Source of the DNA: Denitrobaculum tricleocarpae
GTDB taxonomy: Bacteria > Pseudomonadota > Alphaproteobacteria > Kiloniellales > Kiloniellaceae
Assembly (NCBI RefSeq): GCF_007004665.1
Contig: NZ_ML660062.1
Span: 1 to 64,000 of the forward strand
Direction of reading: 5' to 3'
Length of the DNA stretch: 64,000 nt
The translations under genes and the position numbers were made by a program. Positions 17,591-27,344 of the stretch are shown here, piece after piece. The notes under the pieces were generated by a model. The model saw nothing but the letters and a program-made list of their open reading frames with translations, was not told the DNA's origin and ran no database searches. How positions within the stretch are numbered: position 1 is the stretch's first letter; each line of letters begins with the position of its first letter.

Positions 17591-20053
17591 CTAGAGATCA
17601 ACCCTCTGCTCTTCGGCGTAGCTTTTCAGGTGACTCCGCAAGCTGTGGTCCGGCAGTTCCAGCCACGACGGCAGCAGATCGCGTAAAGGATCAAGCTTCA
17701 AACTGCGGACCATCGTTTTTATGGGGGCGATACTCGGTGCGGGCATGGACAGACTCTCGAATCCGCAACCGAGCAGGGCCATGGCCTCCAGCGGGTGCGA
17801 AGCCATGTCGCCGCAGAGCGAGAGGCTTACATCCTTTTCCTGTGCCTGATTGGCAACGCTGTGAAGGAGCTTCAGGAAACCCGGCGCAAGCACGTCATAG
17901 CGCCGTGCAAGCCGCGGATTCCCGCGGTCGGCGGCAAAGTGGAATTGAAAGAGGTCGTTACTGCCCACGGACAGGAAGTCGACTTTTTCCAGGAGCGCCG
18001 GCAGTTGCCAGACCAGCGACGGAACCTCCAGCATCAGCCCGACTTTCACCACCGTCGGCAGCTTCTCGTCTTTCTTCGCGGCCCGTTCGATTTCGCGCTC
18101 CAGCAAGGCCCGGGCATCGTCGAACTCGGCAACATCGCTGATCATGGGAAACATGATCCGCAATTCGCGCCCTTCGGACGCCCTCAGCAAGGCCCGGATC
18201 TGCTGCCGCAGAACCGCCGGACGGTCCAGACCGATTCGAATGGCCCGCCAGCCCATGGCCGGGTTCTCGTCCACCTCACCTTGCCAGTAAGGCAACACCT
18301 TGTCCCCGCCGACATCCAGCGTGCGGAAGACGACCGGCTTTCCCTCCGCCTGTTCCACGATCCGGCTGTAGAGCTCAGTCTGTGCCGTCACACCCGGAAA
18401 GGTATCGCGCACCATGAAGGGAATTTCCGTGCGATAAAGCCCGATCCCATCGGCGCCGCTGTCGTGGAGGTGCGGAATATCGATCAGAAGCCCGGCATTG
18501 ATATTCAGGGAAACCCGCTGTCCGTCGGCGGTGACGGGCGGCAGGTCGCGTGTCGCCGCAAACATCTCCTGACGGCGGTCCCGCTCCGCGATCATGCTGG
18601 AGAAGCTCTCCTGAACCTCCTCGTTGGGCCGCAAGAGAACCTGTTCGTTGTCGGCGTCGACAACAACCTGATCACCAAAGCGCACTGAAGTGACGATATC
18701 CCGGCAACGCCCGATCACAGGAATGTTCAGGGCGCGTGCCATGATCACGACGTGAGCCGTCGGCGAGCCCTCCTCCAGCACCACAGCCCGCAAACGCTCG
18801 GCATCGTAGTCCAGAAGCTCCGCAGGCCCCAGGTTCCGTGCTATCAGGACCATATCTTCGGGCAGATCCTGCGTGTCCGTACCCTCGGGATCCAGGAGAT
18901 GATGCAGCAGCCTGTTGCCGAGGTCTTCCAGATCGGAAAGGCGCTCTTTAAGGTAAGGGTCCTTGACCTTTGCCATGCGGGCGCGGGTTGCCACCTGAAT
19001 CTTCTCAACGGCCGCTTCGGCCGTGAGGCCGCTGAGAATGGCTTCATCGATCCGGCCGATCCAGCCTCTATCCTCGGCGAACATGCGATAGACCTCGAGC
19101 ACTTCCCGGTGCTCACCCAGCTCCGCGATGTCAGCGCGCGCCAGAAGGCCGTCAATTGCCCCGCGCATCTCGGCAACAGCCGTGATCAGGCGCCCACGTT
19201 CAACCTCGGGGTCATCGGCAATCACCTGAGAGATCACAATACCGCGTGTATGCGGAACGGCCTGCCCGGTCGCCAGCCCTTCGTTGAGCATCAAACCGTC
19301 CAGGCGCATCGGCCTGCCGCCGCCGGTACCAGCTGTTTCATCTTCCAGCAGGGCGATTTCACCGCCTGCAAAGAGCTCGGCCAGAAGCATGGCGACTGTC
19401 TCGAGCGCTTCGACTTCTTCGTCTGTGTAATTCCTGGAAGTTACATTCTGCACAGCCAGAACGCCGAGCACACGGCCGGCACGCAGGATCGGCACGCCAA
19501 GCAGCGACTGATAGATTTCTTCGCCTGTCTCGGGCCGATAAGCGAAATTCGGATGTTTCTGCGCATCGGACAAGGCCAAGGGCAAAGCCAGCGCAGCCAC
19601 CTGTCCGACAATACCCTCTTCAACATGCAAGCGTGTCTGATGCACAGCTTCAGGCTTCAGACCCATGGTCGCGAAGAGTTCAAGCACATCGCCCGGGCGC
19701 AGGACATAGATGGAGCAGACCTCCGCCACGATATCCTGAGCGATCAGCTTGACGATATTATCGAGTTTGGCCTGGCTACTGCCGCGCTCCTTCATCAAAT
19801 CCCGCAGCAGGCGCAGCAAGCGCCGCGATCCGGCCCACTCATGGGCCCGGCCATCGTGGGCTTTAATGTCCAGGGACTTTGGATCCGGTGTTTTGGTCAG
19901 GCGCTGCGGGCCCGGCGGCAACCGCTCCTCGACAGGCACAGGCGCGCCGGCAGGCGGCTTATCGCCCAGCGGTTCGGGAGTCGTAGAATCGCGCAAGGAT
20001 GCCGATTTTCCCGCATCTTTCTGTGTCTTCGGATTGTGAGGCGGTGCATTCAT
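17591..20053 (-). CDS. ptsP: Nitrogen PTS enzyme I (PEP-protein phosphotransferase PtsP)
   Basis: 820 residues. EI-Ntr takes phosphate from phosphoenolpyruvate and passes it to NPr/PtsO, starting the regulatory nitrogen phosphotransferase chain. Order: a Pro/Lys-rich N-terminal extension; a GAF domain near 80-230 that in homologues senses glutamine; the PTS EI N-terminal domain; the phosphohistidine region TAHVVIMARALNIP near 433; and the PEP-binding TIM barrel ending with LCGDMASHP. The first about 60 residues are poorly conserved, so the start could be further in. lysC lies 44 bp upstream on the same strand, a pairing widespread in alphaproteobacteria. Confidence 0.94.
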   Translation of the reverse strand: MNAPPHNPKTQKDAGKSASLRDSTTPEPLGDKPPAGAPVPVEERLPPGPQRLTKTPDPKSLDIKAHDGRAHEWAGSRRLLRLLRDLMKERGSSQAKLDNIVKLIAQDIVAEVCSIYVLRPGDVLELFATMGLKPEAVHQTRLHVEEGIVGQVAALALPLALSDAQKHPNFAYRPETGEEIYQSLLGVPILRAGRVLGVLAVQNVTSRNYTDEEVEALETVAMLLAELFAGGEIALLEDETAGTGGGRPMRLDGLMLNEGLATGQAVPHTRGIVISQVIADDPEVERGRLITAVAEMRGAIDGLLARADIAELGEHREVLEVYRMFAEDRGWIGRIDEAILSGLTAEAAVEKIQVATRARMAKVKDPYLKERLSDLEDLGNRLLHHLLDPEGTDTQDLPEDMVLIARNLGPAELLDYDAERLRAVVLEEGSPTAHVVIMARALNIPVIGRCRDIVTSVRFGDQVVVDADNEQVLLRPNEEVQESFSSMIAERDRRQEMFAATRDLPPVTADGQRVSLNINAGLLIDIPHLHDSGADGIGLYRTEIPFMVRDTFPGVTAQTELYSRIVEQAEGKPVVFRTLDVGGDKVLPYWQGEVDENPAMGWRAIRIGLDRPAVLRQQIRALLRASEGRELRIMFPMISDVAEFDDARALLEREIERAAKKDEKLPTVVKVGLMLEVPSLVWQLPALLEKVDFLSVGSNDLFQFHFAADRGNPRLARRYDVLAPGFLKLLHSVANQAQEKDVSLSLCGDMASHPLEAMALLGCGFESLSMPAPSIAPIKTMVRSLKLDPLRDLLPSWLELPDHSLRSHLKSYAEEQRVDL

Positions 20054-20097
20054 GATGCGATGATCTTACACGAGATCGCGACAAAATGTGTTGCGTT

Positions 20098-21318
20098 TTA
20101 TGCAGCATCAAGGCCGTAGGCTGTGTGAAGGCTGCGCAGAGCCAGCTCGGCGTACTCCTCCGCCAGCAGGACACTGACCTTGATCTCCGATGTGGAAATA
20201 ACCTGCAGGTTGATGCCCTTGTCCGCCAATGTGGTGAACATTTTCTTGGCCACACCGGCGTGACTGCGCATTCCGACGCCGATCACCGAAACCTTGACGA
20301 CGTTGGGATCGGAGGTCAAGGCGTCGTACTTCAGCTCATCCCGGAGCTCTTCCAGCACCGAAACGGCCCGATCCATATCGGTTTTCGTCACAGTGAAGGT
20401 CATATCGGTCGAGTTACCATCCGCGGAATAGCTCTGAACGATCATATCCACGTTAATCGAGGCGTCCGCCAGAGGTCCGAAAATCCCTGCGGCGATACCC
20501 GGGCGGTCGGGAACCCGGATCAGAGTGATCTTGGCCTCATCCCGGCTATAGGCGATTCCACTTACAAGTGCGTCTTCCACGATTTCATCCTCGTCAACAA
20601 CCAGCGTGCCTTCGGCGTCGTTGAAACTCGAGCGCACCTGCACGCGCACCGAATGTTTCATGGCCATCTCAACCGAGCGCGTCTGTAGGACCTTTGCGCC
20701 CTGCGACGCCATCTCAAGCATCTCTTCGTAGGTTATTTTGTCCAGTTTGCGGGCTTTGGTAACGATGCGCGGGTCCGTCGTATAAACCCCATCGACATCG
20801 GTATAGATATCGCAGCGATCGGCCTTCAGCGCGGCGGCCAGCGCAACGGCGGAGGTGTCAGACCCGCCACGGCCAAGAGTTGAGATGCGGCCATCCGGGC
20901 CGATCCCCTGGAACCCGGCAAAAACCGCGACCTGGCCTTCGCCGAAGCGCCGGATCAGATCCTCCACCTCGATTTCGCGGATACGCGCGCTGCCGTGGCT
21001 GCCGTCGGTTCTGATCGGCGCCTGCCAGCCCAGCCAGGAACGGGCATTCACGCCGATCGACTGCAGGACGATGGCCAGCAGTCCGCTGGTCACCTGTTCA
21101 CCGGAAGAGACAACGACGTCGTACTCCCGCAAATCAGCCAGTTTACCGGCAGAATCCACGTAGCCGATCAGTTGATTGGTGACACCGGACATGGCGGACA
21201 CAACAACGGCGACCTCGTGGCCGGCATCCACCTCAGCCTTGACCCGTTGGGCGACGTGGCGGATGCGATCCAGATCAGCCACCGAAGTACCACCGAATTT
21301 CATCACGATTCGGGACAT
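20098..21318 (-). CDS. lysC: Aspartate kinase
   Basis: 406 residues. It phosphorylates aspartate, the first step to lysine, threonine, methionine and diaminopimelate. The kinase domain starts with KFGGTSVAD (residues 7-15) and includes [10 protein letters not shown] and [16 protein letters not shown]. Two ACT domains at the C-terminus ([19 protein letters not shown] and [20 protein letters not shown] regions) indicate feedback control by lysine or threonine. It is divergent from ubiG and followed by ptsP. Confidence 0.96.
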   Translation of the reverse strand: MSRIVMKFGGTSVADLDRIRHVAQRVKAEVDAGHEVAVVVSAMSGVTNQLIGYVDSAGKLADLREYDVVVSSGEQVTSGLLAIVLQSIGVNARSWLGWQAPIRTDGSHGSARIREIEVEDLIRRFGEGQVAVFAGFQGIGPDGRISTLGRGGSDTSAVALAAALKADRCDIYTDVDGVYTTDPRIVTKARKLDKITYEEMLEMASQGAKVLQTRSVEMAMKHSVRVQVRSSFNDAEGTLVVDEDEIVEDALVSGIAYSRDEAKITLIRVPDRPGIAAGIFGPLADASINVDMIVQSYSADGNSTDMTFTVTKTDMDRAVSVLEELRDELKYDALTSDPNVVKVSVIGVGMRSHAGVAKKMFTTLADKGINLQVISTSEIKVSVLLAEEYAELALRSLHTAYGLDAA

Positions 21319-21444
21319 AACGACCTTGAAATAAAAAGAGAACGATCAGGTTGCCCGCAGTGCGGCGGCTATCCATACTCTTTACGAGGGGCTGGTGGCA
21401 AGTAAACCGCCCGGGCCCGGCTGTAATATTATCGGAACCAGGAT

Positions 21445-22194
21445 ATGACCAAGCTGCAGGACCACACGAGCGTCGACCCGCAGGAGATCGAGAAATTCTC
21501 AGCCATCGCCGCGGAATGGTGGGATCCGTCAGGTAAATTCAAACCCCTGCACCAGCTCAATCCAACCCGTCTGGGCTACATTCGCGATCTTGCCGCCCGG
21601 CACTTCGGGAAAGATCCTTTGTCGGACCAGCCTCTTGCCGGTCTCAGTATACTGGATATCGGCTGCGGCGGCGGCCTGCTGAGCGAGCCGCTCTGCCGGC
21701 TGGGCGCAGACGTAACCGCGATCGATGCAGCCGAAAAGAATATCAAAACCGCGAGCACCCATGCCGCCGAGAACGGCCTCCAAATCAACTACCGTCACAC
21801 CTCCGCCGAAGATCTTGCTGCGGAAAAGCAGAGTTTCGATGTGGTCCTGAACATGGAGGTCATTGAGCATGTGGCTGACGTGACGTCTTTTTCCAAAGCC
21901 GCCTGTGCTCTGGTGAAAGAGGGCGGCGCGATGGTCGCCTCGACCCTTAACCGCACACCAAAATCCTATCTCATGGCCATTTTGGGGGCGGAGTACGTCC
22001 TGCGCTGGCTGCCGCGCGGGACCCATGACTGGCAAAAGTTCCTTCGCCCGTCGGAGCTGGCGGGCCTATTGCGCGCCCAGGGACTGGATATCGGTGATAT
22101 GAGCGGTGTTGTTTACAACCCGGTCAACGGCCGCTGGCGTCTCTCCCGGCGGGATCTGGATGTGAACTATATGCTGTTCGCGACCAAGCCTTAG
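21445..22194 (+). CDS. ubiG: Ubiquinone biosynthesis O-methyltransferase UbiG
   Basis: 249 residues. It carries out the two O-methylations of ubiquinone synthesis using SAM. The N-terminus IEKFSAIAAEWWDPSGKFKP is typical, the SAM motif ILDIGCGGGLLSEPL is near 69-83, and VASTLNRTPKS near the middle is characteristic of UbiG. It is divergent from lysC (126 bp between starts), the common alphaproteobacterial arrangement. Confidence 0.95.
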   Translation: MTKLQDHTSVDPQEIEKFSAIAAEWWDPSGKFKPLHQLNPTRLGYIRDLAARHFGKDPLSDQPLAGLSILDIGCGGGLLSEPLCRLGADVTAIDAAEKNIKTASTHAAENGLQINYRHTSAEDLAAEKQSFDVVLNMEVIEHVADVTSFSKAACALVKEGGAMVASTLNRTPKSYLMAILGAEYVLRWLPRGTHDWQKFLRPSELAGLLRAQGLDIGDMSGVVYNPVNGRWRLSRRDLDVNYMLFATKP

Positions 22195-22256
22195 GTCTCT
22201 CTCTGGCGTGGCACGGGCGGCAGGTGCCGCGATTGAGCGCCAGAACTCAGGCTTCT

Positions 22257-22781
22257 TCAGGAGTCGTGACGGGGAACCCAAGGGACCCGGGCGAACTCAA
22301 CCCCTTCTTCTTCCAGGGCTTTGGCGTCTTCATCGCTGGACTCGCCATAGATGCCGCGGGGCTCTCGCTCACCGTAGTGAATTTTGCGCGCTTCCTCGGC
22401 AAAGTCATCTCCCACGTAGTCGCACTCGCGCTCGACATTTTCGCGCAACTCGGTGAGTGCGCGCATAACCTCCGTCACCTTTTCCAGATCGGCGTTTGTG
22501 GTCACCGATCCCTGGGCCTGCAGGGAATTCGCGGGCGATGCCGCGGGTGCGATGACTTCCCCCATCTGCGCGGAGCTCTGGTCGGACTCAGCCTGCGCAG
22601 GCTCCTTATTCTGACGGCGCGTTGCGACGTTTGGCGCCATGAGAGCTTTTTCGACCCGGCTGGACCCGCAGACGGGACAACGCACAACGCCCGCTTCGAC
22701 CTGTTCGTGGTAGGCGGCGCTGTCTTTAAACCATGCCTCGAAGACATGTTCTTTTTTACATCTCAGATCAAAAACTATCAT
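22257..22781 (-). CDS. DUF1178 family zinc-ribbon-like protein
   Basis: 174 residues of the DUF1178 family. The start is MIVFDLRCKKEHVFEAWF, followed by a CPVC pair (RCPVCGSSRVEKALMAPNV) that with the early Cys could bind zinc. The C-terminal part ends in the conserved ARKIHYGEREPRGIYGE. The function is unknown. The gene is convergent with ubiG and on the same strand as the nit-grxC-comF set, as in other alphaproteobacteria. Confidence 0.88.
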   Translation of the reverse strand: MIVFDLRCKKEHVFEAWFKDSAAYHEQVEAGVVRCPVCGSSRVEKALMAPNVATRRQNKEPAQAESDQSSAQMGEVIAPAASPANSLQAQGSVTTNADLEKVTEVMRALTELRENVERECDYVGDDFAEEARKIHYGEREPRGIYGESSDEDAKALEEEGVEFARVPWVPRHDS

Positions 22782-22895
22782 TCCGCCAAATCCATCCGAT
22801 CGAAGGCACTCAGATCCCTGGGCAGGTCAAAAAATGCTATCTCCAAGGCACTCAATCAATGATAAGACTCGCGATACACCATAGGATCAAGAAAA

Positions 22896-23501
22896 ATGAC
22901 ACCTGAAACGCCCGCACCGCCCCCAAAATCCGAGTTAACGGGCAGCAATCCCTCGGAATGGGTCCGGCGTTTCGCGTGTCACGTTCCATCAGGCGGCCGC
23001 GTCCTGGACCTGGCCTGCGGCGGGGGCCGCCACAGCCGTCTATTCCTGGGGTTGGGACATCCCGTGCAGGCGGCCGATCGGGACCTGAGCCGCCTCGTTG
23101 ATTTGCGGGAAAATGCGACACCGCCGGGCCGCTTCGAGACCCTTGAGTGCGATCTGGAAGGCGGCGGTCCCTTCCCATTCACGCCAGGCAGTTTCGCAGG
23201 CGTCGTCGTCACAAACTATCTTTACCGCCCAATACTGCCCCAGATCGTGGAATCCATCGCGCCGGGCGGCGTACTGATTTATGAGACTTTCGCTCGAGGT
23301 AACGAGCAGTTCGGGCGCCCCTCGAACCCGGATTTCCTGCTGGAACCGGGCGAACTGCTGGAGGCTGTCGCGGGACGACTGCGTGTCCTGGCTTACGAAG
23401 ATCTCATCGTGGATAAGCCGAAACCGGCAGCAATCCAGCGTATCTGCGCCCAGCGGGAGGAAGGGTTTAGACCTCGGCCCCCTCAGTCCGGGGGTGCGTA
23501 G
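22896..23501 (+). CDS. Class I SAM-dependent methyltransferase (TehB-like)
   Basis: 201 residues with the SAM-binding loop RVLDLACGGGRHSRLFL near residue 32-48 and a downstream acidic motif (LECDLE). It resembles small TehB/Methyltransf_25-type enzymes. The substrate is unknown. Its 3' end overlaps that of the convergent nitrilase gene by 19 bp (23483-23501), so their mRNAs overlap head-on. It diverges from the DUF1178 gene by 114 bp. Confidence 0.75.
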   Translation: MTPETPAPPPKSELTGSNPSEWVRRFACHVPSGGRVLDLACGGGRHSRLFLGLGHPVQAADRDLSRLVDLRENATPPGRFETLECDLEGGGPFPFTPGSFAGVVVTNYLYRPILPQIVESIAPGGVLIYETFARGNEQFGRPSNPDFLLEPGELLEAVAGRLRVLAYEDLIVDKPKPAAIQRICAQREEGFRPRPPQSGGA

Positions 23502-24328
23502 TCCCTCACGTTGGTCAGGGAAGGCACCATCGAGCGGGCTTTACCGACGGCCGCGGGGTCGATTTTCGCCATCACTACTCCGGGCTCCTCGCCTCCTTCT
23601 GCCAGCACCTCTCCCCAGGGCGATACGATCAGCGAATGGCCGTAGGTTTCCCGCCCGCCGGCATGTGTCCCGCACTGGGCCGGTGCGAAGATGTAGCAGC
23701 CGGTCTCGATCGCGCGCGCCTTCAGCAGCGTGTGCCAGTGGGCGGCACCGGTCAGTCGGGTAAAGGCGGACGGCACGGTGATAAATGACGCTCCCGCTTC
23801 CGCGAGAACCCGGTATAGCGGAGGAAAGCGAAGGTCGTAGCAGATCGTCAGTCCAAGCCGCCCCCACGGCAGATCGGTCACAACCGCCTTTTCGCCGGCC
23901 CGATAAGTCGCAGATTCCCGGTAGGTCTGGCCATCGGGAATCTCCACGTCGAACATGTGGATCTTGTCGTAGCGCGCCTTGACGTTGCCATCAGGACCGA
24001 ACAGGAAGGAGCGGTTGGCAATCTTGTTGTCGCCCAAACCGATCCCGAAAGAACCGGCAAGCAGCCAGACCTGCAGCTCGGCGGCCAGCGCGCGAAAGAG
24101 GGGGATACCGGGGTGGCTCTCCTCCGGAAGTGACTTCTCCAGGGCGGCCGCGCGCCGTGACTCCAGGAGCGACGTCACCTCGGGGGTCATGATCAGGTCT
24201 GCACCTGCGCCATGCGCCTCACGAATCAGCGCCTCGGCGGCTTTGAGGCTCGGCGCATGATCAGGCCCGGTGTTCGTCTGGATGCAGGCCGCGGTAAAGG
24301 GCGCCCCGCTATTGGGCGTTGCGCTCAA
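23483..24328 (-). CDS. Nitrilase-superfamily hydrolase (Nit/deaminated-glutathione-amidase-like)
   Basis: 281 residues, the usual size of Nit1/Nit2 carbon-nitrogen hydrolases. The catalytic triad is visible: Glu in MTPEVTS (near 47), Lys in YDKIHMFD (near 120) and Cys in TICYDLRFP (near 160). Close homologues hydrolyse deaminated glutathione, a metabolite-repair reaction. The start codon overlaps the grxC stop by four bases, so the gene is translated after glutaredoxin. That link to glutathione chemistry supports the assignment. Confidence 0.88.
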   Translation of the reverse strand: MSATPNSGAPFTAACIQTNTGPDHAPSLKAAEALIREAHGAGADLIMTPEVTSLLESRRAAALEKSLPEESHPGIPLFRALAAELQVWLLAGSFGIGLGDNKIANRSFLFGPDGNVKARYDKIHMFDVEIPDGQTYRESATYRAGEKAVVTDLPWGRLGLTICYDLRFPPLYRVLAEAGASFITVPSAFTRLTGAAHWHTLLKARAIETGCYIFAPAQCGTHAGGRETYGHSLIVSPWGEVLAEGGEEPGVVMAKIDPAAVGKARSMVPSLTNVRDYAPPD

Positions 24329-24603
24329 GAGGCTTTCATCAAAAGCGGATCAAGACTGCCTTGCTGTTCAAGGGCATATAGGTCGTCGCAGCCGCCAATA
24401 TGCCGGCCATCGATGAAGATCTGCGGCACACTTGTGCGGCCGCCCGCGCGCTGGATCATCTCAGGACGCCGCCTGGGCTGCAGCATGATATCGATTTCAT
24501 CGTACTTCGCGCCCTTCGCTTCGAGCAGGCGTTTCGCCCGCGCGCAAAAACCGCACAGCATGCTTGAATAGACTTCGATCGCAGGTGACTGTTGTTCCGA
24601 CAT
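24325..24603 (-). CDS. grxC: Glutaredoxin 3
   Basis: 92 residues, full length. Grx3 reduces disulfides using glutathione. The active site is CGFC (residues 17-20), a variant of the common CPYC. The cis-Pro motif TSVPQIFIDGRHIGG binds glutathione. Co-translated with the downstream nitrilase gene by an ATGA overlap. Confidence 0.94.
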   Translation of the reverse strand: MSEQQSPAIEVYSSMLCGFCARAKRLLEAKGAKYDEIDIMLQPRRRPEMIQRAGGRTSVPQIFIDGRHIGGCDDLYALEQQGSLDPLLMKAS

Positions 24604-24836
24604 CGTACTCTCTAAATCTCAGTTACGCCCGTGGCGCGCAGCTTTTTCACTGCTTTAGCGAAAAAACCGCAAAGTAAAACAAAGTGTTAGGAGCGGACCA
24701 CTCTCATAGGGGAGCGAACGCACTCCAGACACAGAATCTTATATAACCCTGGAGATTTGGGGTCGTCACCGCCAATTTACAGCTGCGAATGCTCAAATCA
24801 CCTTAATTTTACCGCTTCCGGTCGCCCAGCGGCGCC

Positions 24837-25640
24837 TCAGCTGCGCAGAACCCGGGCGAGCGTCAAAACATCGACCGCCCCGGCGCCGTTCTTCCGCAAC
24901 GAAGCGACACAGGCCGCGACCGTTGCGCCGCTTGTGTAGACATCGTCGATCAAGAGCACTCTGCGGTCCCGGATTTCCGGCACCATCGATCCTGGGACAC
25001 GAAACGCGCCAGCCACGTTGTCGCGGCGTGCGGCGCGGCTGAGATGCCCTTGCGGCCGTGTCGCGCGCCGCCGTTCGAGAATCCGCGGATGAAAGGGTTT
25101 GTGACAGCGCTCAGCGAGCTTTTGCGCCAGCAGCGCAGACTGATTGTAGCGGCGCGTGAACAATCGCACCCAGTGCAGTGGGACAGGGACGATAAGATCC
25201 GCGTCATCGAGAAGCTCCGCGCCGGCGAGCGCCATCCAGCCCGCGAGGTTCAGAACCGTCTCTGTCCGATCAGCATGCTTGAACGCAAGGATCAAACTCC
25301 GGCTGGCATCATCGTAGGCCAGAGCCGATCTCGCCCGATCGAAGGCTTTGGGGCTCTGCAGGCAGTCGCCGCAGAGGGGAGCATTGCCGGTGGGATCCCG
25401 AGAGCTCGCAGTCCCAGACATACCAGCCTCGGCCCCGTCGAATTCAAAAGGGAAACCGCAACTCCGGCACCAGGGTGGGGCGAGAAAACGCAGATCCTTC
25501 CAACAATCGGCGCAGAGCGTGCCGTTGCGCTCCACCACCACGCGGCACTTGGCGCAGGTGGGCGGTAAAACGGCGTCCAGCACGCGGCGCCCGATCTCCA
25601 CAACAGATTGCATGAATAGAAACATGCCCCGTGCAACCAT
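24837..25640 (-). CDS. ComF family protein (phosphoribosyltransferase fold)
   Basis: 267 residues. Four Cys pairs in the first third (CAKC, CADCW, CRSCGF, CGDC) form a double zinc ribbon. The C-terminal half has the PRPP-binding loop VLLIDDVYTSGAT near 228. This is the ComF/GntX layout, linked to DNA uptake in naturally competent bacteria and of unclear role elsewhere. The start is uncertain: ATG codons at 25640, 25625 and 25613 are all in frame and none has a strong ribosome site. It lies upstream of grxC on the same strand, the conserved order. Confidence 0.87.
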   Translation of the reverse strand: MVARGMFLFMQSVVEIGRRVLDAVLPPTCAKCRVVVERNGTLCADCWKDLRFLAPPWCRSCGFPFEFDGAEAGMSGTASSRDPTGNAPLCGDCLQSPKAFDRARSALAYDDASRSLILAFKHADRTETVLNLAGWMALAGAELLDDADLIVPVPLHWVRLFTRRYNQSALLAQKLAERCHKPFHPRILERRRATRPQGHLSRAARRDNVAGAFRVPGSMVPEIRDRRVLLIDDVYTSGATVAACVASLRKNGAGAVDVLTLARVLRS

Positions 25641-25817
25641 GGGAAATCAATCGCTCAGTTCTTGCGGGCCGCGCCTGACGGCTGCGGCTTTTTTTTTTGG
25701 AAACTTCAATTGGGGCAGTGGCCGTTTGCCAAGACCCCGGAACTTTGATATCGCCCGAAACAGGCATAAGTAACGCTACTCAAGTAGAACAATCGGCCAG
25801 AGACAACGGATGTCGTC

Positions 25818-26765
25818 ATGAGCGATGCAATGAACGTGTTCGACCGGTCACTGGTGCGCCGGCACCGGGATCGCGCCGCGGAGCGGATCGGCGACTTCAG
25901 CTTTCTCTTCGACGCCGTTGCCCAAAGCATGGCGGACCGGCTGCTGGATATCGCCCGGACCTTTCCAACCTGCCTGGACCTGGGCTCTCGCGGCAACGAA
26001 CTGGCAGACATACTCGCGGAAAAGGCCGATACCGGCTTACTGGTGCGCAGCGACTTCTCCCCCGCGATGGCCGAGGCGGCGCAGCGGGGGCGTTCACCCC
26101 GTACAGTCGTTGCCGCGGATGAGGAACACCTGCCTTTTGCCGCGGCAAGCTTTGAGCTTGTGACCTCAAACCTCAATCTGCACTGGACCAATGATCTGCC
26201 CGGAGCACTGATCCAGATCCGGCAGGTTCTCAAGCCGGACGGTCTCTTTCTGGGCACAATGCTGGGCGGCGAGACCCTGCACGAGCTCAGAAACGCCTGG
26301 CTGCAGGCCGAGATCGAGCAGGAAGGCGGCGCCAGTCCGCGTCTCTCGCCCCTGGCGGACCTGCGCGACGCGGGGGCCCTGCTGCAACGCACTGGTTTTG
26401 CCCTGCCTGTCGCCGACGCGGACCGGATCACCGTGAGTTACCCGAATGCCCTGAAGCTGATGCAGGATCTGCGCGGCATGGGCGAGACCAATGCCATCCA
26501 CGACCGGCGCCGGACGCTCACGCGGCGCGCCACACTCTTTCGCGCCGCAGAAATCTATCAGGAAGAGTATGGGGATTCCGAAGGCCGCATAGCGGCGACC
26601 TTCGATGTTCTGACGCTGACCGGCTGGGCCCCCGACGCTTCGCAGCAGCAGCCGCTGCGTCCGGGCAGTGCCCGCAGCAGGCTGGCCGACGCGCTGGGCG
26701 TGCCCGAACGGGGCACGGATGACAGCACCGGTTTACCGATCAGCAGCCGGGACAAACCGGACTGA
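25818..26765 (+). CDS. SAM-dependent methyltransferase-fold protein (NDUFAF5/BioC-like)
   Basis: 315 residues. The N-terminus NVFDRSLVRRHRDRAAERI and the central LHWTNDLPGALIQIRQVLKPDG match the alphaproteobacterial family related to mitochondrial NDUFAF5, an arginine hydroxylase needed for complex I assembly; some members are annotated BioC-like. The SAM loop is modified (CLDLGSRGNELA near 53). Divergent from comF, as in relatives. The exact reaction is not shown by the sequence. Confidence 0.8.
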   Translation: MSDAMNVFDRSLVRRHRDRAAERIGDFSFLFDAVAQSMADRLLDIARTFPTCLDLGSRGNELADILAEKADTGLLVRSDFSPAMAEAAQRGRSPRTVVAADEEHLPFAAASFELVTSNLNLHWTNDLPGALIQIRQVLKPDGLFLGTMLGGETLHELRNAWLQAEIEQEGGASPRLSPLADLRDAGALLQRTGFALPVADADRITVSYPNALKLMQDLRGMGETNAIHDRRRTLTRRATLFRAAEIYQEEYGDSEGRIAATFDVLTLTGWAPDASQQQPLRPGSARSRLADALGVPERGTDDSTGLPISSRDKPD

Positions 26766-26810
26766 ACCCTGCGGTTATTATTTGAGAATCCGTTGCGCAA
26801 GTGCGCGGGG

Positions 26811-26900
26811 CCTAAAGCAGGTCGCGCAGTTGCGCGGTGACCTAAAGCAGGTCGCGCAGTTGCGCGGTGGCTTAGAGGAGGTCGCGCAGCTGCGCGACCA
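26811..26900. repeat. Three tandem 30-bp repeats made from the 3' end of mutT
   Basis: Units 26811-26840, 26841-26870 and 26871-26900. The first two are identical except for the last base. The third is the real end of mutT and differs at several positions. Read on the minus strand each unit ends with codons for AQLRDLL and a stop. A partial unit may precede at about 26791-26810. The third unit contains the perfect palindrome gtcgcgcagctgcgcgac (26881-26898); the other units contain near-palindromes. Confidence 0.9.
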
Positions 26901-27333
26901 GGGGCACATCGGCTTCAGGCATAGGATAGTCGCCAATGCGCGCGGGACGTACCCATTTGAGCACCTGACCTTCCCTGGGTGTCACCGTGCCCTGCCAGAT
27001 GCGGCAGACAAACAGCGGCATCAGCAGGTGAAAATCATCATAGCTGTGCGATGCAAAGGCCAAAGGGGCCAGGCAGCTCTCGCGGGTGTCGATCCCGAGC
27101 TCCTCCTCTAGCTCACGCACCAAAGCCTGCTCGGGGGTTTCCCCAGCATCCAGCTTGCCGCCCGGGAACTCCCATAGCCCGGCCATCGACTTGCCCGGCG
27201 GACGCTGCGCAATCAGGACACGGCCATCGGTATCGATCAACGCAACCGCCGCAACGAAAACCAGCGGCTTCGCCGTTGCCGTCGCCCGTTCACCGGCCGC
27301 CCAGCAGCCTCCAAGATCCGTTTCGTCTGCCAT
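26872..27333 (-). CDS. mutT: Nudix hydrolase, MutT type (8-oxo-dGTP diphosphatase)
   Basis: 153 residues. The Nudix box is intact, from GGKLDAGETPE to RELEEELGI (near 58-81), with the metal-binding Glu residues. After it come LAFASHSYDDFHLLMPLF and a Trp-containing base-recognition region typical of MutT. It should hydrolyse 8-oxo-dGTP and prevent A:T to C:G mutations. It lies 11 bp downstream of argJ on the same strand, the common alphaproteobacterial arrangement. Its last ten codons have been duplicated downstream as untranslated copies. Confidence 0.9.
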   Translation of the reverse strand: MADETDLGGCWAAGERATATAKPLVFVAAVALIDTDGRVLIAQRPPGKSMAGLWEFPGGKLDAGETPEQALVRELEEELGIDTRESCLAPLAFASHSYDDFHLLMPLFVCRIWQGTVTPREGQVLKWVRPARIGDYPMPEADVPLVAQLRDLL

Positions 27334-27344
27334 GTTATTTATCT

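Noticed and set aside
26811-26900. CRISPR-like array
   Set aside because: Units are contiguous with no spacers and derive from the mutT coding end.
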